Of a stretch of DNA of 64,000 nt, positions 1-9,346 are shown piece by piece. Each line of letters opens with the position of its first letter. The first letter of the stretch is position 1. Position numbers and translations under genes: made by a program. The notes under the pieces were generated by a model. It searched no databases. It was not told the origin of the DNA and saw nothing but the letters and a program-made list of their open reading frames with translations. The stretch comes from an uncultured Serinicoccus sp. (lineage in GTDB: Bacteria > Actinomycetota > Actinomycetes > Actinomycetales > Dermatophilaceae), in NCBI RefSeq assembly GCF_947500995.1, contig NZ_CANMUA010000011.1:62001-126000 (forward strand). The letters are read 5' to 3'.

Positions 1-18
1 CCGGCTGGAGCGGTCGAG

Positions 19-702
19 TCAGCTGGTCTCGAACTTGTAGCCCAGCCCGCGGACCGTGACGATGTGCTGCGGGTGCGACGGGTCGGGCTCGATCTTGGCG
101 CGCAGCCGCTTGACGTGCACATCCAGGGTCTTGGTGTCGCCGACGTAGTCGCTGCCCCAGACCCGGTCGATGAGCTGGCCCCGGGTGAGCACCCGCCCGG
201 CGTTGCGCAGCAGCATCTCGAGCAGCTCGAACTCCTTGAGCGGCAGCGACACGGACTTCCCGTCCACGGACACCGTGTGCCGCTCCACGTCCATGCGGAC
301 CGGCCCGGACTCGACGGTGGACGGCATGAGCTCCTCGGGCTCGCTCTGCCGGCGCAGCACCGCCTTGATCCGGGCGAGCAGCTCGCGGCCGGAGTAGGGC
401 TTGGTGACGTAGTCGTCGGCGCCCAGCTCCAGGCCGACCACCTTGTCGACCTCGGAGTCCTTGGCGGTGAGCATGATGACCGGCACGCTCGAGCGCTGGC
501 GGAGGGCCCGGATGACGTCGACGCCGGACATGCCCGGCAGCATGAGGTCCAGGAGGACGAGGTCGGCGCCGTTGCGCTCGAACTCGGACAGCCCGTCCGT
601 CCCCGTCTCGGTGACGGTGACGTCATACCCCTCCTTCTGGAGCAGGTAGGCCAACGGGTCGGAGAAGGACTCCTCGTCCTCCACCACCAGGATCTGGGTC
701 AT
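19..702 (-). CDS. regX3: Response regulator RegX3 (OmpR/PhoB family)
   Basis: DNA-binding response regulator, 227 aa, output half of the SenX3-RegX3 phosphate two-component system. The receiver domain spans about residues 1-115 with acidic pocket E8/D9, phospho-acceptor D52, T79 and K101. The winged-helix domain (about 130-225) ends in the typical VRGLGYKF motif. Its ATG overlaps the senX3 stop (ATGA), so the two are translationally coupled. In relatives it activates phosphate-uptake genes. Identity as RegX3 rather than MtrA or PhoP rests on the adjacent SenX3-like kinase and divergent phoU. Confidence 0.93.
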   Translation of the reverse strand: MTQILVVEDEESFSDPLAYLLQKEGYDVTVTETGTDGLSEFERNGADLVLLDLMLPGMSGVDVIRALRQRSSVPVIMLTAKDSEVDKVVGLELGADDYVTKPYSGRELLARIKAVLRRQSEPEELMPSTVESGPVRMDVERHTVSVDGKSVSLPLKEFELLEMLLRNAGRVLTRGQLIDRVWGSDYVGDTKTLDVHVKRLRAKIEPDPSHPQHIVTVRGLGYKFETS

Positions 703-1961
703 CGGGTCACCTTTCCTCGGTCAGGTCGGTCCGCCTTCGAGGCGGGTGTCGGGGCGTCGCCGTGGGCGGGGTCGAACACCTGGACGGGGCGCCCCTGCTG
801 GTACGGCGCGGGGGTGCCGACGGCGCGCGTCTCACCGACGGCGGCGGGGAAGCGCAGGGTGAAGGTCGAGCCCTGCCCCTCCTCGCTCCAGACCGAGACG
901 CTGCCGCCGTGCCCGGCCATGATGTGCTTGACGATGGACAGGCCCAGCCCGGTGCCGCCGGTGCGGCGCGACCGCGCCGGGTCGACGCGGTAGAAGCGCT
1001 CGAAGATGCGCTCCTGGTCCTGCGCGGAGATGCCGCGGCCCTGGTCGGACACCGAGACCTCGACCAGGTCGTCGATTCGCCGGGTGACCACCCCGACGCG
1101 GGTCTTGTCGTCGGAGTAGGCGATCGCGTTGGTGACGAGGTTGCGGATGGCGGTCGTCACGAGGTCGTGGTCGCCATAGATGCGCAGGTTCTCCGGTCGG
1201 CCCGCGGGGGCCGCCACCACCGTGCGCGCCCCGGCCACGACCCGGGCCTGGTCCACCGCCTCCTCGGCGCAGGCCGCGACGTCCACGACGACCATGTCGG
1301 CCAGCAGGTCACCGGCCTGGAGCCGGGACAGGTCGACGATCTCGGCCACCAGGCGGGTGAGCCGCTCGCTCTCGACCTTCATCCGGCCCGCGAAGCGGCT
1401 CACGGCGTCCGGGTCGTCCGCGGCCCCGGCGATCGCCTCGGCGAGCAGGGCCAGCCCCCCGACCGGCGTCTTGAGCTCGTGGCTGACGTTGACCACGAAG
1501 TCGCGGCGCACCTCCTCCACCCGCCGGGCCTGCGTGCGGTCGTCGACGAGGATGAGCGCCAGGCCGTCGCCGAACGGGGCCACCCGCACGGCCAGCAGCA
1601 CCCTGCCGGAGGACAGCGGGCCCCGGACGTACTCCAGCTCGTCCTCGGTGACCTGGCCGTGCGTGAGCACCTCGGCGACGAGCTCGCGCAGCCGGGTGTT
1701 GACGAGGTCGTTCCCCCGGACCAGCCCGAAGGCCAGGGCGGCCCCCGTGGCGACGTGCACCTGCGCCGAGCGGTCGGCGACGATGGCGCCCGAGCGCAGC
1801 ACCGACAGCACCTGCGTGGCGCCCTCGGGCACGACCCCGACCGGCGGGGCGCCCTCGGGGTCGCCGGCGGGGCGCCCGGCGGATCGCACGAGCGACCACA
1901 CCAGCGCTGCCAGCAGCAGCCCCACGAGGAGCCCCAGGAGCCCGGCGGTAAGGGGGTTCAC
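699..1961 (-). CDS. senX3: Sensor histidine kinase SenX3
   Basis: Membrane sensor kinase, about 420 aa from the GTG at 1961. I chose this start because it begins just before the single N-terminal membrane segment (residues 5-24); an upstream ATG at 2063 would add 34 unlikely residues. A PAS-like sensor region follows (about 45-145), then the H-box NVSHELKTPVGG with H161, an N-box, and G-boxes including GRGIS and GTGLGLSIV. It should phosphorylate RegX3; in relatives PhoU and the Pst transporter feed into this system. The extreme start is the uncertain part. Confidence 0.9.
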   Translation of the reverse strand: MNPLTAGLLGLLVGLLLAALVWSLVRSAGRPAGDPEGAPPVGVVPEGATQVLSVLRSGAIVADRSAQVHVATGAALAFGLVRGNDLVNTRLRELVAEVLTHGQVTEDELEYVRGPLSSGRVLLAVRVAPFGDGLALILVDDRTQARRVEEVRRDFVVNVSHELKTPVGGLALLAEAIAGAADDPDAVSRFAGRMKVESERLTRLVAEIVDLSRLQAGDLLADMVVVDVAACAEEAVDQARVVAGARTVVAAPAGRPENLRIYGDHDLVTTAIRNLVTNAIAYSDDKTRVGVVTRRIDDLVEVSVSDQGRGISAQDQERIFERFYRVDPARSRRTGGTGLGLSIVKHIMAGHGGSVSVWSEEGQGSTFTLRFPAAVGETRAVGTPAPYQQGRPVQVFDPAHGDAPTPASKADRPDRGKVTR

Positions 1962-2160
1962 GATGACCAGCCTAGGGTCTGCTGCTGACCACCTCGTGCA
2001 CGTCGGGTGCCCGGGGGGTGCCCTGTCCGGCGAGAGTTCACCCGGGGGTCGTGCGGCGTTCACGTGGGTCTGTCACGGTTCCACGCTGGTGGCACCTGTC
2101 CGGGTGTCCGACAATGGGGCAAGAGCCCCGTCCCCCCACCCCGACCCCGAGGAGGCAGGC

Positions 2161-2859
2161 ATGCGCAGCGCGTTCACCGAGGAGCTCGACCTCATCAGCG
2201 GACAGCTGGTGCAGATGAGCCGGTTGTCGGCGACGGCGCTCCGGCGAGCCACGGCGTCCCTCATGGAGACCGACCTCGCCCTGGCCCAGGAGGTCATCTC
2301 CGACGACCAGCTCATCGACGCCCTGCGCCGCGAGCTGGACAACCGCGCCATCGACGTGCTCGCCCGGCAGCAGCCGGTGGCGACCGACCTGCGGCAGATG
2401 GTCACCGCCCTGCGGATGAGCTCGGACCTCGAGCGCAGCGGGGACCTGGCGCGGCACGTCGCCAAGCTGACCCGGCTGCGCTACCCCGCGCCCGCCCTCC
2501 CCGACGAGCTGCGCCCGACCTTCGCGGAGATGGCCACGACCGCCGAGGCCATGATCCTGCGGGCCGGCGACATCATCGACAGCAAGGACGCCGACGGGGC
2601 GGGCGAGCTCATCCGGGCCGACGACACCATGGACCGCCTGCACCGCGAGGTCTTCCGCCTCCTGCTCGAGCCCTCGTCGGCCCAGCCGACGCAGGTGACG
2701 GTGGACGCGACGCTGCTCTCCCGCTACTACGAGCGGTATGCCGACCACGCGGTCTCGGTCGCGCTGCGCGTGGTCTACCTCGTGACCGGGGTGTGGCACG
2801 ACGAGCAGCTGCCCGGGGACGACGACCGCTACCCGGGGAGCGTGCCGCGCGAGAGCTGA
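2161..2859 (+). CDS. phoU: Phosphate signalling protein PhoU
   Basis: All-helical cytoplasmic PhoU, 232 aa, made of two repeated three-helix bundles. Family motifs are seen at RQMVTALRMSSDLERSGD and, in the second repeat, ERYADHAVSVALRV. It damps the SenX3/PhoR-type kinase when phosphate is plentiful and affects Pst transport. It is divergent from senX3, the standard actinobacterial layout, with a 199-bp shared intergenic region. The ATG at 2161 is preceded by GAGGAGGC-like purine-rich sequence that serves as ribosome-binding site. Confidence 0.92.
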   Translation: MRSAFTEELDLISGQLVQMSRLSATALRRATASLMETDLALAQEVISDDQLIDALRRELDNRAIDVLARQQPVATDLRQMVTALRMSSDLERSGDLARHVAKLTRLRYPAPALPDELRPTFAEMATTAEAMILRAGDIIDSKDADGAGELIRADDTMDRLHREVFRLLLEPSSAQPTQVTVDATLLSRYYERYADHAVSVALRVVYLVTGVWHDEQLPGDDDRYPGSVPRES

Positions 2860-2876
2860 GAGCCCGCCGGCGACGC

Positions 2877-2911
2877 ACGAGGCCCCGGACCTGGTCGGTC
2901 CGGGGCCTCGT
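2877..2911. terminator. Hairpin terminator between convergent genes
   Basis: Perfect 15-bp GC-rich inverted repeat (arms 2877-2891 and 2897-2911, loop TGGTC) between the phoU stop and the end of the convergent lipoprotein gene. It can serve both directions. There is no strong U-tract, which is common in actinobacterial terminators. Confidence 0.75.
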
Positions 2912-2941
2912 CGCTGGCGCTGCTGCTGCCCGGGGATCGGC

Positions 2942-3487
2942 TCAGTGGTCGCCCTCGTCGTGCTCCTCGGGAGGCTCGACCGGGCCGCCGGCGTCGTCGG
3001 CGAAGATGGCGTAGGGGCCCTGCGGGAGGAGCACGGGGGCGGTGGAGGAGAGCGTCTCTCCCTCACCGCTGACGCGGACCTCGACGTTCTGGCCGGAGGG
3101 TCCCTCCAGGGCGGGCACGACGACCCGCTCGCCCTCGGTGCCGTCGTTGGACAGGCCGCCGTCCAGGCGGGCCGAGGCGTGCGGGTCGACGGTCACCTCG
3201 GGGCTCAGGCTCTCCCCGGCCACGCTCACGGTCACCGTGAGGGGCTCGGCGGTCTGGTTGATGACGGCACCGGAGACCACGGCGGGTGCTCCGTCGCCCT
3301 GAGACACCAGGAGCAGGTCGCGCACGTCGAACGCCTCGCCGTTCACCTGCACGCCGTCCGCGGGGGCGTAGACGAACGTGGTCGCCTGGGGGGAGTTGAC
3401 CGAGCATCCGGTGAGGGCCAGCGCGGCGAGCGCGCCGGTCACCAGGGCAGCCGGGAGGCGGGTGCGGGAGGTGCGTGCAGTCGTCAC
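2942..3487 (-). CDS. Putative lipoprotein of unknown function
   Basis: 181 aa. A signal peptide ends in the lipobox LTGC (Cys at about residue 28), so the product is probably a membrane-anchored exported protein. The mature part is a small beta-rich domain (about 40-160) without recognised catalytic residues; the C-terminus is acidic and His/Glu-rich (EEHDEGDH). Lipoproteins of this type are common in actinobacteria near phoU and carD. I cannot assign a function. Confidence 0.72.
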   Translation of the reverse strand: MTTARTSRTRLPAALVTGALAALALTGCSVNSPQATTFVYAPADGVQVNGEAFDVRDLLLVSQGDGAPAVVSGAVINQTAEPLTVTVSVAGESLSPEVTVDPHASARLDGGLSNDGTEGERVVVPALEGPSGQNVEVRVSGEGETLSSTAPVLLPQGPYAIFADDAGGPVEPPEEHDEGDH

Positions 3488-3822
3488 GAGGACAGCCTAG
3501 CGTCCGGGCCGCACGCCCCGCCCGTCGTCCCCTCGGCACCTGGCCGAGGCCCGGGCGGGGGCGGTCCCCGTCCTGCGTCGACCTGCCCCGCCACCTGCAC
3601 CGACGCGGCTCCCCGACCGTCCGCCGGAGCCGCGGGCGGGCCCGGCGGAGGGTGCTGCGGAGGGGGGCGTCCCGGCATACCCCGGGGGCTATGGGGACCC
3701 CGCCCGGAGCACATCACCTGATGCTTGTCAACCCTTTGACCTGCGGAAACATCGTTCTCAGGATTACGTGACCTGCGCCACGCGTGGTATCCTGGGAGTC
3801 CGCCGAAAGGGGCTTTACCACG
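3488..3822. promoter_or_regulatory. Divergent promoter region of carD and the lipoprotein gene
   Basis: 335 bp without a gene. For carD I see TTGACC at 3736-3741 and, nearer the gene, TATCCT at 3788-3793, 18 bp after TTACGT, as possible -35/-10 elements. The ribosome-binding site is probably GAAAGGGG about 10 bases before the ATG. One copy of the genome-wide octamer (as GGCATACC) sits at 3674-3681. The rest is GC-rich sequence with no clear structure. Promoter assignment is tentative. Confidence 0.4.
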
Positions 3823-4305
3823 ATGACGTTCAAGGTCGGAGAGACGGTTGTCTACCCCCATCATGGGGCCGCTCTCATTGAAGAGATGAAGACGCGAACC
3901 ATCAAGGGCGAGGAGAAACTCTATCTCAAGCTCAAGGTCGCCCAGGGAGACCTGACGATCGAGGTGCCGGCAGACAACTGCGACCTGGTCGGCGTCCGTG
4001 ACGTCGTCGGCAAGGACGGCCTGGACAAGGTCTTCGCCGTGCTGCGCGCCGAGCACACCGAGGAGCCGACCAACTGGTCGCGCCGCTACAAGGCCAACCT
4101 CGAGAAGCTCGCCTCGGGCGATGTCATCAAGGTCGCCGAGGTCGTGCGCGACCTGTGGCGCCGGGACAAGGACCGCGGTCTGTCCACGGGTGAGAAGCGA
4201 CTGCTCTCCAAGGCTCGCCAGATCCTGGTCAGCGAGCTCGCGCTCGCCGAGAAGACCAACGAGGACACCGCTGAGGCCACCCTCGACGAGGTCCTCGCCT
4301 CCTGA
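3823..4305 (+). CDS. carD: RNA polymerase-binding transcription factor CarD
   Basis: 160 aa, full length for the family. The N-terminal Tudor-like domain (about 1-60, starting [13 protein letters not shown]) contacts the RNA polymerase beta subunit. The C-terminal helical domain carries W85 (motif PTNWSRRYK), which in mycobacterial CarD wedges into the upstream edge of the transcription bubble. It stabilises open complexes at rRNA and many other promoters. The ATG at 3823 gives the conserved MTFKVGE start; the frame stays open upstream but lacks a good start. ispD follows after 2 bp. Confidence 0.96.
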   Translation: MTFKVGETVVYPHHGAALIEEMKTRTIKGEEKLYLKLKVAQGDLTIEVPADNCDLVGVRDVVGKDGLDKVFAVLRAEHTEEPTNWSRRYKANLEKLASGDVIKVAEVVRDLWRRDKDRGLSTGEKRLLSKARQILVSELALAEKTNEDTAEATLDEVLAS

Positions 4306-4307
4306 CG

Positions 4308-5540
4308 ATGGGGCCGGACGTCGCCGCGGGTGGCGTCGGCATCATCCTCGTCGCCGCCGGGCGCGGCACCCGCCTCGGTGCGGGTCGGCCCAAGGCCCTC
4401 GTGCCTGTCGGCACCGCCGCCCGCGCGCGGCCCCTGGTCCTCCATGCGCTGGAGCGCGCGCTGGGCACCCAGGGGCTGCGGCACGTGGTCGTCGTGGCTC
4501 CGCCGGACCCGACCGGGTGGCAGCAGATGGTCGACCAGGTCACCGGTCCGGCCGTGAGCGTCGTGCCCGGCGGGGCCGAGCGCGCCGACTCCGTCGCGGG
4601 AGGCCTGGCCGCGCTGCCGGCCGACCTCGACGTCGTGCTGGTGCACGACGCCGCCCGCGCCTTCACGCCCACCGCGGTGTTCGACCGCGTCGCCGCCGCC
4701 GTGCGGGCCGGGCACGACGCCGTGGTGCCGGCGCTGCCGGTCACCGACACCGTCAAGCAGGTCCTTGCCGAGGGGTCCGTCGAGATCGTCGCCGCCACCC
4801 CCGACCGCGCGGGTCTGCGCGCGGTGCAGACCCCGCAGGGCTTCCGTCGCGCCACCCTGGAGCGGGCGCACGGGCAGGCGCGGGGCGAGGCACGGCATAC
4901 TGACGACGCGGGGATGGTCGAGGCCACCGGCGGTCGCGTCGCGGTCGTCCCCGGCGACCCCCGGGCGCTCAAGGTCACCACCCCCGGCGACCTCGAGATC
5001 GCCGCGCGCTGGGTCGACGGGGAGCGCGCAGCGGCCGAGCCCCTCCTGGTCGTCCTCGCCGGGCTGCCGGGGGTCGGCAAGACGAGGCTCGCGCGGGCCC
5101 TGTGCCGGCGGCTCGCCGCGACCCACGTGCGGGTCGACACCGTCGAGCAGGCGCTGGTGCGGGCGGGGATGCCCGGCTCCGAGGTCGGGGCGCGGGGGTA
5201 TGCCGTCGCGCTCGCCGTCGCCGCCGACCAGGCCACCGCACGGCGACCGGTCGTGGCCGACCTGGTCAACGCGGTGCCCGAGGCGCGGGCGGCGTGGGAG
5301 GGCCTCGCGGCGGACGTCGGTGCCCGGCTCGTCCGCGTGGAGCTGGTGTGCTCGGACGACGACCTGCACCGCAGCCGGGTCGAGGGTCGGGTCGCCGACA
5401 TCGACGGGCACCGGGTCCCCACCTGGGAGGAGGTCCGAGCGCAGGACTGGACCGCCTGGGCGGGCGCCGAGCTGAGGATCGACACCGCGACCACCGGCGT
5501 CGAGGACGCCGCCACCCTCGTCGAGGAAGCCTGCCGATGA
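4308..5540 (+). CDS. ispD: IspD fused to a P-loop kinase-like domain
   Basis: 410 aa, well beyond the roughly 230 aa of ordinary IspD. Residues 1-232 are 2-C-methyl-D-erythritol 4-phosphate cytidylyltransferase (third step of the MEP isoprenoid pathway): [10 protein letters not shown] near 15-24 with K29, VHDAAR at 112-117, TDTVK at 146-150, QTPQGFR at 174-180. After a short linker comes a separate nucleotide-binding domain with Walker A GLPGVGKT at 252-259, resembling small AAA/zeta-like kinases. The stop overlaps the ispF ATG. The extra domain's substrate is unknown; a downstream MEP-pathway kinase role would be only a guess. Confidence 0.88.
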   Translation: MGPDVAAGGVGIILVAAGRGTRLGAGRPKALVPVGTAARARPLVLHALERALGTQGLRHVVVVAPPDPTGWQQMVDQVTGPAVSVVPGGAERADSVAGGLAALPADLDVVLVHDAARAFTPTAVFDRVAAAVRAGHDAVVPALPVTDTVKQVLAEGSVEIVAATPDRAGLRAVQTPQGFRRATLERAHGQARGEARHTDDAGMVEATGGRVAVVPGDPRALKVTTPGDLEIAARWVDGERAAAEPLLVVLAGLPGVGKTRLARALCRRLAATHVRVDTVEQALVRAGMPGSEVGARGYAVALAVAADQATARRPVVADLVNAVPEARAAWEGLAADVGARLVRVELVCSDDDLHRSRVEGRVADIDGHRVPTWEEVRAQDWTAWAGAELRIDTATTGVEDAATLVEEACR

Positions 5541-6025
5541 CGACCGTCGTGCCGCGCACCGGGATCGGGGTGGACGTCCACGGGTATGCCGACGACGCCC
5601 GCGCCCTCTGGCTCGCCTGCCTGGAGTGGCCGGGGGAGCGGGGCATCGAGGGGCACTCCGACGGCGACGTCGCTGCGCACGCGGCGTGCGACGCGCTGCT
5701 GTCCGCCGCGGGGCTGGGGGACCTCGGCTCGGTCTTCGGCACCGGACGACCGGAGATGGCCGGGGCCAGCGGCCGGCAGATGCTCGCCCACGTGCACGAG
5801 ATGCTGACGGCGGCCGGGTGGCAGGTCGGCAATGTCGCCGTGCAGGTCGTCGGCAACCGACCCAAGGTGGGGCCGCGCCGCGCGGAGGCAGCCGCAGCCA
5901 TGTCGGCGGCCCTGGGCGGGGCCGCGGTGTCGGTGAGCGCCACCACGACCGACGGGCTCGGGCTCACCGGCCGCGGCGAGGGCGTCGCCTGCATCGCCAC
6001 GGCGCTCGTCGTCCCTCGCGCCTGA
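5537..6025 (+). CDS. ispF: 2-C-methyl-D-erythritol 2,4-cyclodiphosphate synthase
   Basis: 162 aa, full-length IspF, the cyclising step of the MEP pathway. Metal ligands D13, H15 (GVDVH) and H48 are in place, as is the H40-S41 substrate pair in EGHSDGDV. The C-terminus has the usual [15 protein letters not shown]. It is translationally coupled to ispD (ATGA overlap). In Mycobacterium the next gene is cysS; here 8.2 kb of other genes intervene. Confidence 0.95.
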   Translation: MTTVVPRTGIGVDVHGYADDARALWLACLEWPGERGIEGHSDGDVAAHAACDALLSAAGLGDLGSVFGTGRPEMAGASGRQMLAHVHEMLTAAGWQVGNVAVQVVGNRPKVGPRRAEAAAAMSAALGGAAVSVSATTTDGLGLTGRGEGVACIATALVVPRA

Positions 6026-6175
6026 GCCGCCCTCGGCGTGGCCGGCTGGCTGATGGGCACGAACAGCCACGCGCTGGCGGGCTGACGCGCAGCGTCACGC
6101 TGGCGGGCACGGGCAGCCAACAGGCTGGCGAAATGCCGAGGCTGATGGGGCTGATGGGGCTGACGGGTGGACCGG

Positions 6176-6263
6176 GCACGCTTGTGCGTCTGGTCGTGCG
6201 TCTCCTTGTGTCACAAGCGTGCTCAGAGGCACGTCCGTGACACAAGGAGATGCACAAGCGTGC
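6176..6263. repeat. Palindromic intergenic element
   Basis: Two nested inverted repeats. The outer arms are GCACGCTTGTGC at 6176-6187 and its complement at 6252-6263. The inner arms are a perfect 14-bp pair at 6201-6214 and 6237-6250. The left 40 bases (6183-6222) recur at 7332-7371 on the far side of the next gene with about 5 mismatches. It lies between convergent ispF and the AbiEi-like gene and could fold into a long hairpin, so a terminator role is possible; the recurrence argues for a dispersed repeat family. Confidence 0.65.
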
Positions 6264-6307
6264 GCCTGGGGGAGGTGACCGGCGCCGCGGACCCAGGGGC
6301 GGCGGTC

Positions 6308-7273
6308 TCAGCGGGGCGGCACAACGCGCACCTCGGGCTTCGGCGCCGGCGGTCCCAGGCGCACCAGGTCTTCGACCCGACCCATGAAGCTGCCCGGCCG
6401 CCGGTAGAGCGTCCATGGCGTCACCCCCAGCACGCGCAGCCCCACCCCGACCATGGCGCCGTCCTTCTCGACGGTGGTGGCCCAGCGGTCGCCTCCGCGG
6501 TCGTCGATGCCCTGGTGGAACTGCCGCGAGTGCACCTGCAGCACCAGCCCCAGCGCCTCGACGAAGCCGTCCGGGCAGCCCAGGAAGTGTCCGGTCGGCA
6601 CGTGCACGAGCCCGACGTTGGTCTGCAGCGCGGGCAGATCAGGACGACTGTCCCACACCTGTCGCAGGGCAGCCTCCGGGCGCGACCACGCCCCGTCCCG
6701 GAAGGCGTCGAGCCCGCGCCGGGCCGCCGCCACCTCCGCCTGCGGCCGGTGCCAGAGCTCGAGATCGAGCTCGTGAGGTGTGGCGAGCCCGCGCTGGAGC
6801 ACGGCGATCGAGAGCCTCTCCAGGTCCTCCCCCGAGACTCGCTCCCGGGCGGCCGCCTCCGCGACGGACCGGCAGGGGCTCGTGAGGGCGACCACCCCCA
6901 GCCGCTTGGCGGCGGGCACCGGGCGCGAGGTGCGGACGACCTCCAGGTCGCCGTGACGCCGCGCCCGCGCGGACTCCGGCACCAGGAAGAAGGCCCGCTC
7001 GATGCCCGGGACCCGGAGCCCCCACTGCCGCAGCGCCATCCGTCCGGTCAGCACCGCACGCTCGCCCGCCCAGAGCGCCGCGGCGGCCAGCAGGGTGTCC
7101 TCGTCCAGGGGTCCTCGGTGCGGTGCGACGACCCGGGGGTATGCCGTCTGCCACGTCGTCGAGCGTCGGTGCCGGATCTGCGCCGTGCTCCACCCGGCCT
7201 CCTGCAGCTGGGCGTGGGTCGCCAACCCGCGTTGTCCGGGGAGGGAGGGAAAGGGGGGCTCGGGCGACGGCAT
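6308..7273 (-). CDS. Orphan AbiEi-antitoxin/DUF559-like protein
   Basis: 321 aa from the ATG at 7273, which sits in a GTATGCC motif. The N-terminus looks like the winged-helix domain of AbiEi-type antitoxins (GLATHAQLQEAGWSTAQIRHR, about 14-34). The C-terminal third (from about 220) resembles the restriction-endonuclease-like/DUF559 fold often joined to it in actinobacteria. No AbiEii nucleotidyltransferase partner lies next to it, so toxin-antitoxin function is unsupported. A 40-bp repeat flanks it on both sides (6183-6222 and 7332-7371). Family assignment is by pattern recognition only. Confidence 0.65.
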   Translation of the reverse strand: MPSPEPPFPSLPGQRGLATHAQLQEAGWSTAQIRHRRSTTWQTAYPRVVAPHRGPLDEDTLLAAAALWAGERAVLTGRMALRQWGLRVPGIERAFFLVPESARARRHGDLEVVRTSRPVPAAKRLGVVALTSPCRSVAEAAARERVSGEDLERLSIAVLQRGLATPHELDLELWHRPQAEVAAARRGLDAFRDGAWSRPEAALRQVWDSRPDLPALQTNVGLVHVPTGHFLGCPDGFVEALGLVLQVHSRQFHQGIDDRGGDRWATTVEKDGAMVGVGLRVLGVTPWTLYRRPGSFMGRVEDLVRLGPPAPKPEVRVVPPR

Positions 7274-7331
7274 ACACCCAGGGTGGCGCGAAACGCGCCT
7301 GCCCCGCTGCAGCCCTGTGGACAACGACGCC

Positions 7332-7371
7332 TGTGCGTCAGGTCGTGCGGTTCCTTGTGACACGAGCGTGC
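7332..7371 (+). repeat. Second copy of the 40-bp flanking repeat
   Basis: Direct repeat of 6183-6222 with about 35 of 40 positions matching; shared blocks include TGTGCGTC, GGTCGTGCG, TCCTTGTG and AGCGTGC. A GTGACAC/GTGTCAC pair just inside and after it allows a small hairpin. The two copies bracket the AbiEi-like gene. The 285-bp gap 7274-7558 otherwise holds the promoter side of the following mycothiol gene and an octamer copy at 7508-7515. Confidence 0.65.
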
Positions 7372-7558
7372 CTGGCGCAACGCCTGTGTCACCAGGTCGT
7401 GCACCACGAAACGCACGAGAGTGCGACGCGTGCCCGTCTCCGAGGGAAGGGGCCCGAGGGAGGCGCCACCGGTGGGACGTCCCCCGGCTGCGCGTGGGGG
7501 AGGGGACGGCATACCGTGGGCGCAGCATCGTGACCAGCCGTGAGAGAGGGACCGCAGC

Positions 7559-8695
7559 ATGCCGCAGACCGTGAAGGGTGTCATCGCCCGCAGCAAGGGG
7601 GCCGACGTCGAGGTGGTGGACGTGGTCGTCCCCGACCCCGGGCCGGGCGAGGCCGTGGTGAAGGTCGACGCGTGCGGCGTGTGCCACACCGACCTGCACT
7701 ACCGCGAGGGCGGGGTCAACGACGAGTTCCCGTTCCTGCTCGGGCACGAGGCTGCGGGGACGGTCGAGGCGGTCGGCGAGGGGGTCACCGAGGTGGAGCC
7801 GGGTGACTTCGTCATCCTCAACTGGCGCGCGGTCTGCGGTCAGTGCCGGGCGTGCGCCAAGGGCAAGCCGTGGTACTGCTTCGCCACCCACAACGCCAGC
7901 CAGAAGATGACCCTCGCCGAGGGTGACGAGATGGCCGGCACCGAGCTCTCCCCGGCCCTGGGCATCGGGGCCTTCATCGAGAAGACGCTGGTGCACGCCG
8001 GTCAGTGCACCAAGGTCGACCGGGAGGCCTCCGCCGTGGCGGCCGGGCTCCTGGGCTGCGGCGTCATGGCCGGCTTCGGTGCTGCCGTCAACACCGGCGC
8101 CGTGACCCGGGGCGACTCGGTCGCGGTCATCGGCTGCGGCGGGGTCGGGGACGCGGCGATCGCCGGCGCCTCGCTCGCCGGGGCCACGACGGTGATCGCC
8201 GTCGACGTCGACGACCGCAAGCTGGAGACGGTCAAGACGTTCGGCGCGACGCACACCGTCAACAGCACGGAGACCGACCCGGTCGAGGCGATCCAGGCCC
8301 TCACCGACGGCAACGGCGCCGACGTCGTGGTCGAGGCGGTCGGCCGGCCCGAGACCTACAAGCAGGCGTTCTACGCCCGCGACCTGGCCGGCACCGTGGT
8401 GCTCGTCGGCGTCCCCACCCCGGAGATGGAGGTCACGCTGCCGCTCATCGACGTGTTCGGCCGCGGTGGTGCGCTGAAGTCGAGCTGGTACGGCGACTGC
8501 CTGCCCAGCCGCGACTTCCCCATGCTCATCGACCTCTACCGCCAGGGGCGCTTCGACCTCGACGCGTTCGTCACCGAGACCATCGGCATCGGCGACGTCG
8601 AGTCTGCCTTCACCAAGATGCACGGCGGCGACGTGCTCCGCTCGGTCGTGGTCCTCGACGAGGGCGCCGCCGCGGGCGCGGAGGTGGGCGCATGA
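7559..8695 (+). CDS. mscR: S-(hydroxymethyl)mycothiol dehydrogenase
   Basis: 378-aa zinc-dependent medium-chain alcohol dehydrogenase that oxidises the formaldehyde-mycothiol adduct with NAD+. Catalytic zinc ligands lie in CGVCHTD and GHEAAG; structural-zinc cysteines lie in [15 protein letters not shown]. The dinucleotide-binding motif is [10 protein letters not shown]. Its stop overlaps the start of a metallo-beta-lactamase-fold gene, the arrangement of M. tuberculosis Rv2259-Rv2260. It shows that the host uses mycothiol. Confidence 0.93.
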   Translation: MPQTVKGVIARSKGADVEVVDVVVPDPGPGEAVVKVDACGVCHTDLHYREGGVNDEFPFLLGHEAAGTVEAVGEGVTEVEPGDFVILNWRAVCGQCRACAKGKPWYCFATHNASQKMTLAEGDEMAGTELSPALGIGAFIEKTLVHAGQCTKVDREASAVAAGLLGCGVMAGFGAAVNTGAVTRGDSVAVIGCGGVGDAAIAGASLAGATTVIAVDVDDRKLETVKTFGATHTVNSTETDPVEAIQALTDGNGADVVVEAVGRPETYKQAFYARDLAGTVVLVGVPTPEMEVTLPLIDVFGRGGALKSSWYGDCLPSRDFPMLIDLYRQGRFDLDAFVTETIGIGDVESAFTKMHGGDVLRSVVVLDEGAAAGAEVGA

Positions 8696-9321
8696 GCGCG
8701 CGCATCGACCACGCGACCACCAGCGGCACGTTCGAGCTCGACGGCGGCTCCTGGGACGTCGACAACAACGTCTGGGTGCTCGGCGACGACACCGAGTGCG
8801 TCGTCATCGACGCACCGCACGACGCAGACGCGATCGCCGAGGTCGTCGGGGACCGGCAGGTGCGCGCCATCCTGCTCACCCACGCGCACAGCGACCACGT
8901 CGACGCCGCGCTGGACCTCAAGGAGCGCACCGGCGCGCCGCTGCTCCTGCACCCGGGCGAGGCCCCGGTGTGGGAGCTCACCCACCCCGAGGCGCGCTGG
9001 GACCAGGACCTGGCCGACGGCCAGCGCATCGAGGTCGCGGGCGTGACGATCGAGGTGCTGCACACGCCTGGGCACGCGCCCGGAGCCTGCTGCTTCTACC
9101 TCGCCGACCTCGGCGTCGTCTTCTCCGGCGACACCCTCTTCCAGGGTGGTCCGGGCGCCACCGGCCGGTCGTTCAGCGACTTCGACGTCATCGTCGAGTC
9201 GATCACCGACCGGCTGCTGACCCTGCCCGAGGACACCGTGGTCCACACCGGCCACGGCGACACCACGACGATCGGCGAGGAGAAGCCGCACCGCCAGGAG
9301 TGGATCGACCGGGGGGAGTGA
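8692..9321 (+). CDS. MBL-fold hydrolase next to mscR
   Basis: 209-aa metallo-beta-lactamase-fold hydrolase with the zinc motif THAHSDH (H64, H66, D68, H69), [14 protein letters not shown] and HTGHGD, a glyoxalase II-like layout. It overlaps mscR by 4 bp and is very probably co-transcribed. By context it could cleave S-formylmycothiol or another mycothiol thioester; that substrate is an inference. Confidence 0.87.
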   Translation: MSARIDHATTSGTFELDGGSWDVDNNVWVLGDDTECVVIDAPHDADAIAEVVGDRQVRAILLTHAHSDHVDAALDLKERTGAPLLLHPGEAPVWELTHPEARWDQDLADGQRIEVAGVTIEVLHTPGHAPGACCFYLADLGVVFSGDTLFQGGPGATGRSFSDFDVIVESITDRLLTLPEDTVVHTGHGDTTTIGEEKPHRQEWIDRGE

Positions 9322-9346
9322 GCAGCACCGGAGTAGGCTGCGCCCC

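Noticed and set aside
6308-7273. AbiE toxin-antitoxin pair
   Set aside because: No AbiEii-type nucleotidyltransferase gene is adjacent to this or the second AbiEi-like gene.
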